NCBI GenBank assembly: GCA_964384335.1
Contig: CAYLKN010000045.1
Span: forward strand, 1 to 12,650
Reading direction: 5' to 3'
DNA: 12,650 bases
Source of the DNA: JAUICS01 sp964384335
GTDB taxonomy: Bacteria; Pseudomonadota; Alphaproteobacteria; Micavibrionales; Micavibrionaceae
Position numbers and translations under genes: made by a program. Below the pieces are notes generated by a model. The model saw nothing but the letters and a program-made list of their open reading frames with translations. It did no database searches and was not told the DNA's origin. This document shows positions 10,311-12,650 of the stretch, in pieces (position 1 is the first letter of the stretch; the number at the start of each line of letters is the position of its first letter).

Positions 10311-12515
10311 TTGTATATGCCGCAAGCAATTAAAGACACAAAACAAACATATCATGAAAGCAATCAAGATCCTGTTCAGTCTCTGAAAAACCGGATGCGG
10401 CCAGTTGTAATGGCCAAAGATTCCATTGAAACGGAATGGGAAAACGCCCTTTACGCCCTGATATTCAGTAAAGAGCCCAAGATGGAGCTTTATGCCGTTC
10501 TTAGCTGCATGCCTTTCCATCACAAGATGATTGACAAGCTTGATCTTCTGAATGCAATGGCCAATCTCGGGCATTTTTCCAGATCTTTTACAAGCCGGCT
10601 CGAAATGCTTGATACCAGGTTAATACCATGCCTCCTCGAACCGGCGCGCCAGGATGATGATGTGTACGTTATTGTCCGGAAAACAGAACAGGGCTGGTAT
10701 GCCTATAACGCTTCTGCTGGCGGTTATGAAACGATTGAAGAAAATTCCCGGATCGCATCGGCCAAAAACTGTTTTCATATTTTTACACCTTTTGATGAAA
10801 GCAAAACGGTTATGTCCCGATTTATAAGGGAAATTACCGGAAGAAGCTGGTTCGGAGCGGTTTTAAGCAGATTTCAGGGCACGTTTAGTCAGATCTTTCT
10901 GATTGGCCTGATTTTAAATATTTTTGCACTCGCGCCTCCGGTTTTTATTGTGATGATCTATGAACGGGTATTAAGTTCAGGTTCACTCAATACTCTTGCA
11001 ATGCTTGCCTGCGGAATGGCTTTGGCAATTGTTACCGAATGGACCTTAAGACATCTGCGTTCGCAGTCCTTGTCCTGGCTGACGGCGCGCCTTGATAACA
11101 TTGTCGGGAACAGGATTTTTGCACATATGTTGTCTTTAACGCCCAGATACATCGAAAATACTTCCGTTACAGGGCAGATAGCGCGTGTAAGAACATTTGA
11201 AACTGCCCGGGATTTTTTTAGCGGAGGGGTATTTTTATCCGCAATCGAAATGCCGTTTACCGTTCTCAGCCTGATTATCATTTATCTTATAGCCGGTCCG
11301 CTTGTGATTATACCAATAATTTTTGCCATAATACTTGCCGCTCTTTTCTTCATAATGCGAAAATTTCAGGTTATGCAGATCAGAAAATCGGCCCGTTCAA
11401 GCACGATCAGACAGCAATTCATGCTGGAAACACTGGAAAGCCTTGCAACAATTAAAGGCAATGGCATGTTTGATCTATGGTTTCAGAAATTCCGGCAGCT
11501 TTCGGGACGCGACGCTACTTCCAATTTTCGTTTGCAATGGATCGGCAGTATTGCCGAAACGTTAACGCAAAGCATTTCTATGATCGGGCTTGTCGCGCTT
11601 ATCGGTTACGGAACCTTCCTCATCTGGAACAACACGATGTCCACGGGCGGACTGGTCGGATCTATGATCCTTATATGGCGTGTTCTCGGACCGTTTCAAA
11701 GTCTTTGTCTTTCCATCCCGAGGCTGGAGCAGTTGAGAAGCAGTATTGATCAGGTAAACCAGATTACGGATCTTGAAACTGAGGAAAGTGCCTCGCTTAA
11801 AGTTTCAAAACTGCCTAAAATCCGCGGGAGTATTGAGTTTGAGAATGTCAGCATGCGTTATCAGGATGGCGGTGATCTGGTTTATAAGGATTTGTCCTTT
11901 ACTATCGAAGCCGGGGAAGCCTTTGCAATTACAGGTCCTGCCGGTACCGGGAAATCGACTCTTTTCAAGATTATTCAGGGCATGTACCCGGTTTCTGGCG
12001 GATATGTAAGAATAGATAATTTCGATATTCGCCAGATCGACCCGCGGGACATAAGACGCCAAGCTTCCTATATTCCACAGATACATGACTTTTTCCAGGG
12101 AAGCGTTATTGACAATATCCGTCTTTCCAACCCGCTTGCAACCGAGCAGGAGGTTTTAAAAGCCCTTGAATTCAGCGGTGCTCTGGAAGATGTTATGGCC
12201 CTTGAAAACAGACTTTTTACGCCGATGCAGGTGGCGAAACAGGAATATATGTCCCCGTCTTTTACCTTTAAACTTGCTCTTGCACGCATGCATGTCCAGG
12301 AAGCACCGATCGTCCTTATCGACGAATTGCCAAATCAGTTTCAGGAAGGAGATATCGGAAGTATCCTTTACAAAGCTATTGACAGCATGCGTGGCAAAAG
12401 AACACTGTTATTTGTTACATTCCGTAAAGATTATCTGGCTTTGTCTGACCAGATCTTAACACTGAATCTTGATAAAAGTTATAAAGTTGAACCTGTGGAT
12501 GTGTTGTTTCAATGA
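10311..12515 (+). CDS. Type I secretion ABC exporter with C39-like domain, degenerate nucleotide-binding domain
   Basis: Half exporter of 734 residues, LapB/HlyB type. Residues about 45-160 form a C39-peptidase-like domain (DLLNAMANLG, later VYVIVRKTEQGWYAYN) without the catalytic DCG motif; in HlyB such a domain binds the unfolded substrate rather than cutting it. The membrane domain spans about 192-465 and starts with PPVFIVMIYERVL, typical of the family. The ATPase domain starts near 508. Walker A GPAGTGKST (Lys548), Q-loop Gln590 and Walker B IVLIDE (Asp671, Glu672) are intact. The signature reads MSPSF (647-651) instead of LSGGQ, followed by a normal KLALAR. The H-loop has Phe704 (VTFR) in place of His. 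The start could be TTG at 10311, with GGGA seven bases upstream, or ATG at 10317. The stop overlaps the next start (ATGA). Likely partner of the first exporter. Confidence 0.92.
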   Translation: MYMPQAIKDTKQTYHESNQDPVQSLKNRMRPVVMAKDSIETEWENALYALIFSKEPKMELYAVLSCMPFHHKMIDKLDLLNAMANLGHFSRSFTSRLEMLDTRLIPCLLEPARQDDDVYVIVRKTEQGWYAYNASAGGYETIEENSRIASAKNCFHIFTPFDESKTVMSRFIREITGRSWFGAVLSRFQGTFSQIFLIGLILNIFALAPPVFIVMIYERVLSSGSLNTLAMLACGMALAIVTEWTLRHLRSQSLSWLTARLDNIVGNRIFAHMLSLTPRYIENTSVTGQIARVRTFETARDFFSGGVFLSAIEMPFTVLSLIIIYLIAGPLVIIPIIFAIILAALFFIMRKFQVMQIRKSARSSTIRQQFMLETLESLATIKGNGMFDLWFQKFRQLSGRDATSNFRLQWIGSIAETLTQSISMIGLVALIGYGTFLIWNNTMSTGGLVGSMILIWRVLGPFQSLCLSIPRLEQLRSSIDQVNQITDLETEESASLKVSKLPKIRGSIEFENVSMRYQDGGDLVYKDLSFTIEAGEAFAITGPAGTGKSTLFKIIQGMYPVSGGYVRIDNFDIRQIDPRDIRRQASYIPQIHDFFQGSVIDNIRLSNPLATEQEVLKALEFSGALEDVMALENRLFTPMQVAKQEYMSPSFTFKLALARMHVQEAPIVLIDELPNQFQEGDIGSILYKAIDSMRGKRTLLFVTFRKDYLALSDQILTLNLDKSYKVEPVDVLFQ

Positions 12516-12650
12516 ATACGGATAATAACAATAACGGCGGCAACCGCCGTGATAAAAAGGGCTTTCCGGATACGCCCCTGAATACTGAGGACGCTCCCCT
12601 GAATACTGAGGACGCTCCCCTGAATACTGAGGACGCTCCCCTGAATACTG
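12512..12650 (+). CDS. Start of a further gene, repeat-rich N-terminus (3' end outside window)
   Basis: An ATG overlaps the exporter stop (ATGA) and the frame stays open for 46 codons to the window end. The product starts MNTDNNNNGGNRRDKKGF, polar and then basic, followed by a seven-residue repeat with consensus D-(A/T)-P-L-N-T-E. No signal peptide or membrane helix is seen yet. In type I loci the gene after the exporter usually encodes the HlyD-type membrane fusion protein, whose N-terminus is cytosolic before a single membrane helix; a long charged cytosolic lead would fit. This identity is inferred from position only, and nothing in the visible residues is diagnostic. Confidence 0.7.
   Translation, partial: MNTDNNNNGGNRRDKKGFPDTPLNTEDAPLNTEDAPLNTEDAPLNT
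12569..12650 (+). repeat. 21-bp tandem repeat (in-frame, seven residues per unit)
   Basis: Units start at 12569, 12590, 12611 and 12632. Units 2 to 4 are identical as far as the window goes (unit 4 is cut at 19 bases); unit 1 differs only in its first six bases (gatacg against gacgct). The array continues past the window edge, so its copy number is unknown. Since 21 is divisible by three, copy-number change would alter length without breaking the frame. Confidence 0.95.

Noticed and set aside
8432..12515. Exporter genes as decaying pseudogenes because of lost ATPase motifs
   Set aside because: Both are full length with intact frames, normal membrane domains and kept Walker A and B; the losses are confined to the same motifs in both.
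12569..12650. CRISPR-like array
   Set aside because: Units are contiguous with no spacers and translate into a clean seven-residue protein repeat.

Overview
This window carries most of a type I secretion locus from a Gram-negative bacterium. All genes read on the + strand. The genus cannot be read from the sequence. Moderate G+C by eye, proteobacterial-type exporters and the substrate-exporter-exporter order fit Proteobacteria (Alphaproteobacteria would be my guess, low confidence). The layout is: (i) 1-8432, the 3' part of a very large secreted or surface protein gene whose start lies upstream of the window; (ii) 8432-10162, a 576-residue ABC exporter without an N-terminal peptidase-like domain; (iii) 10163-10310, a 148-bp AT-rich gap; (iv) 10311-12515, a 734-residue ABC exporter with a C39-peptidase-like N-terminal domain; (v) 12512-12650, the first 46 codons of a further gene, cut by the window edge, whose product starts with a repeated seven-residue motif. 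By position this last gene would be the membrane fusion (HlyD-type) subunit, but the visible part cannot prove it.

The large protein (at least 2,807 residues in view, no cysteine seen) is built mainly from a short helical repeat with a 17-residue period. I could cut residues 1884-2333 into 26 consecutive units and 2409-2732 into 19 more, almost all exactly 17 residues. The N-terminal half uses the same lattice with a variant turn containing x-P-Y-x-x-A, seen nine times, and is organised in larger modules of about 105 and 165-175 residues. Inserted in this lattice are two C-type-lectin-like domains (residues about 416-558 and 1733-1868), a probable beta-sandwich (about 1327-1437) and two cadherin-like domains (about 1438-1635). 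It looks like a modular adhesin or surface-filament protein exported without RTX nonapeptides.

The two exporters most likely act as a pair. Both keep Walker A and the Walker B Asp-Glu, but both have lost the LSGGQ signature and the H-loop histidine, and the first also lacks the Q-loop glutamine. In known heterodimeric exporters one site usually stays canonical; here neither does. The large gene overlaps the first exporter (TAATG), and the second exporter overlaps the next gene (ATGA), so there are two translationally coupled pairs. They are separated by the gap, which holds phased direct repeats and could carry its own control. Residue numbers for the large protein count the Met codon at nucleotide 9 as 1.
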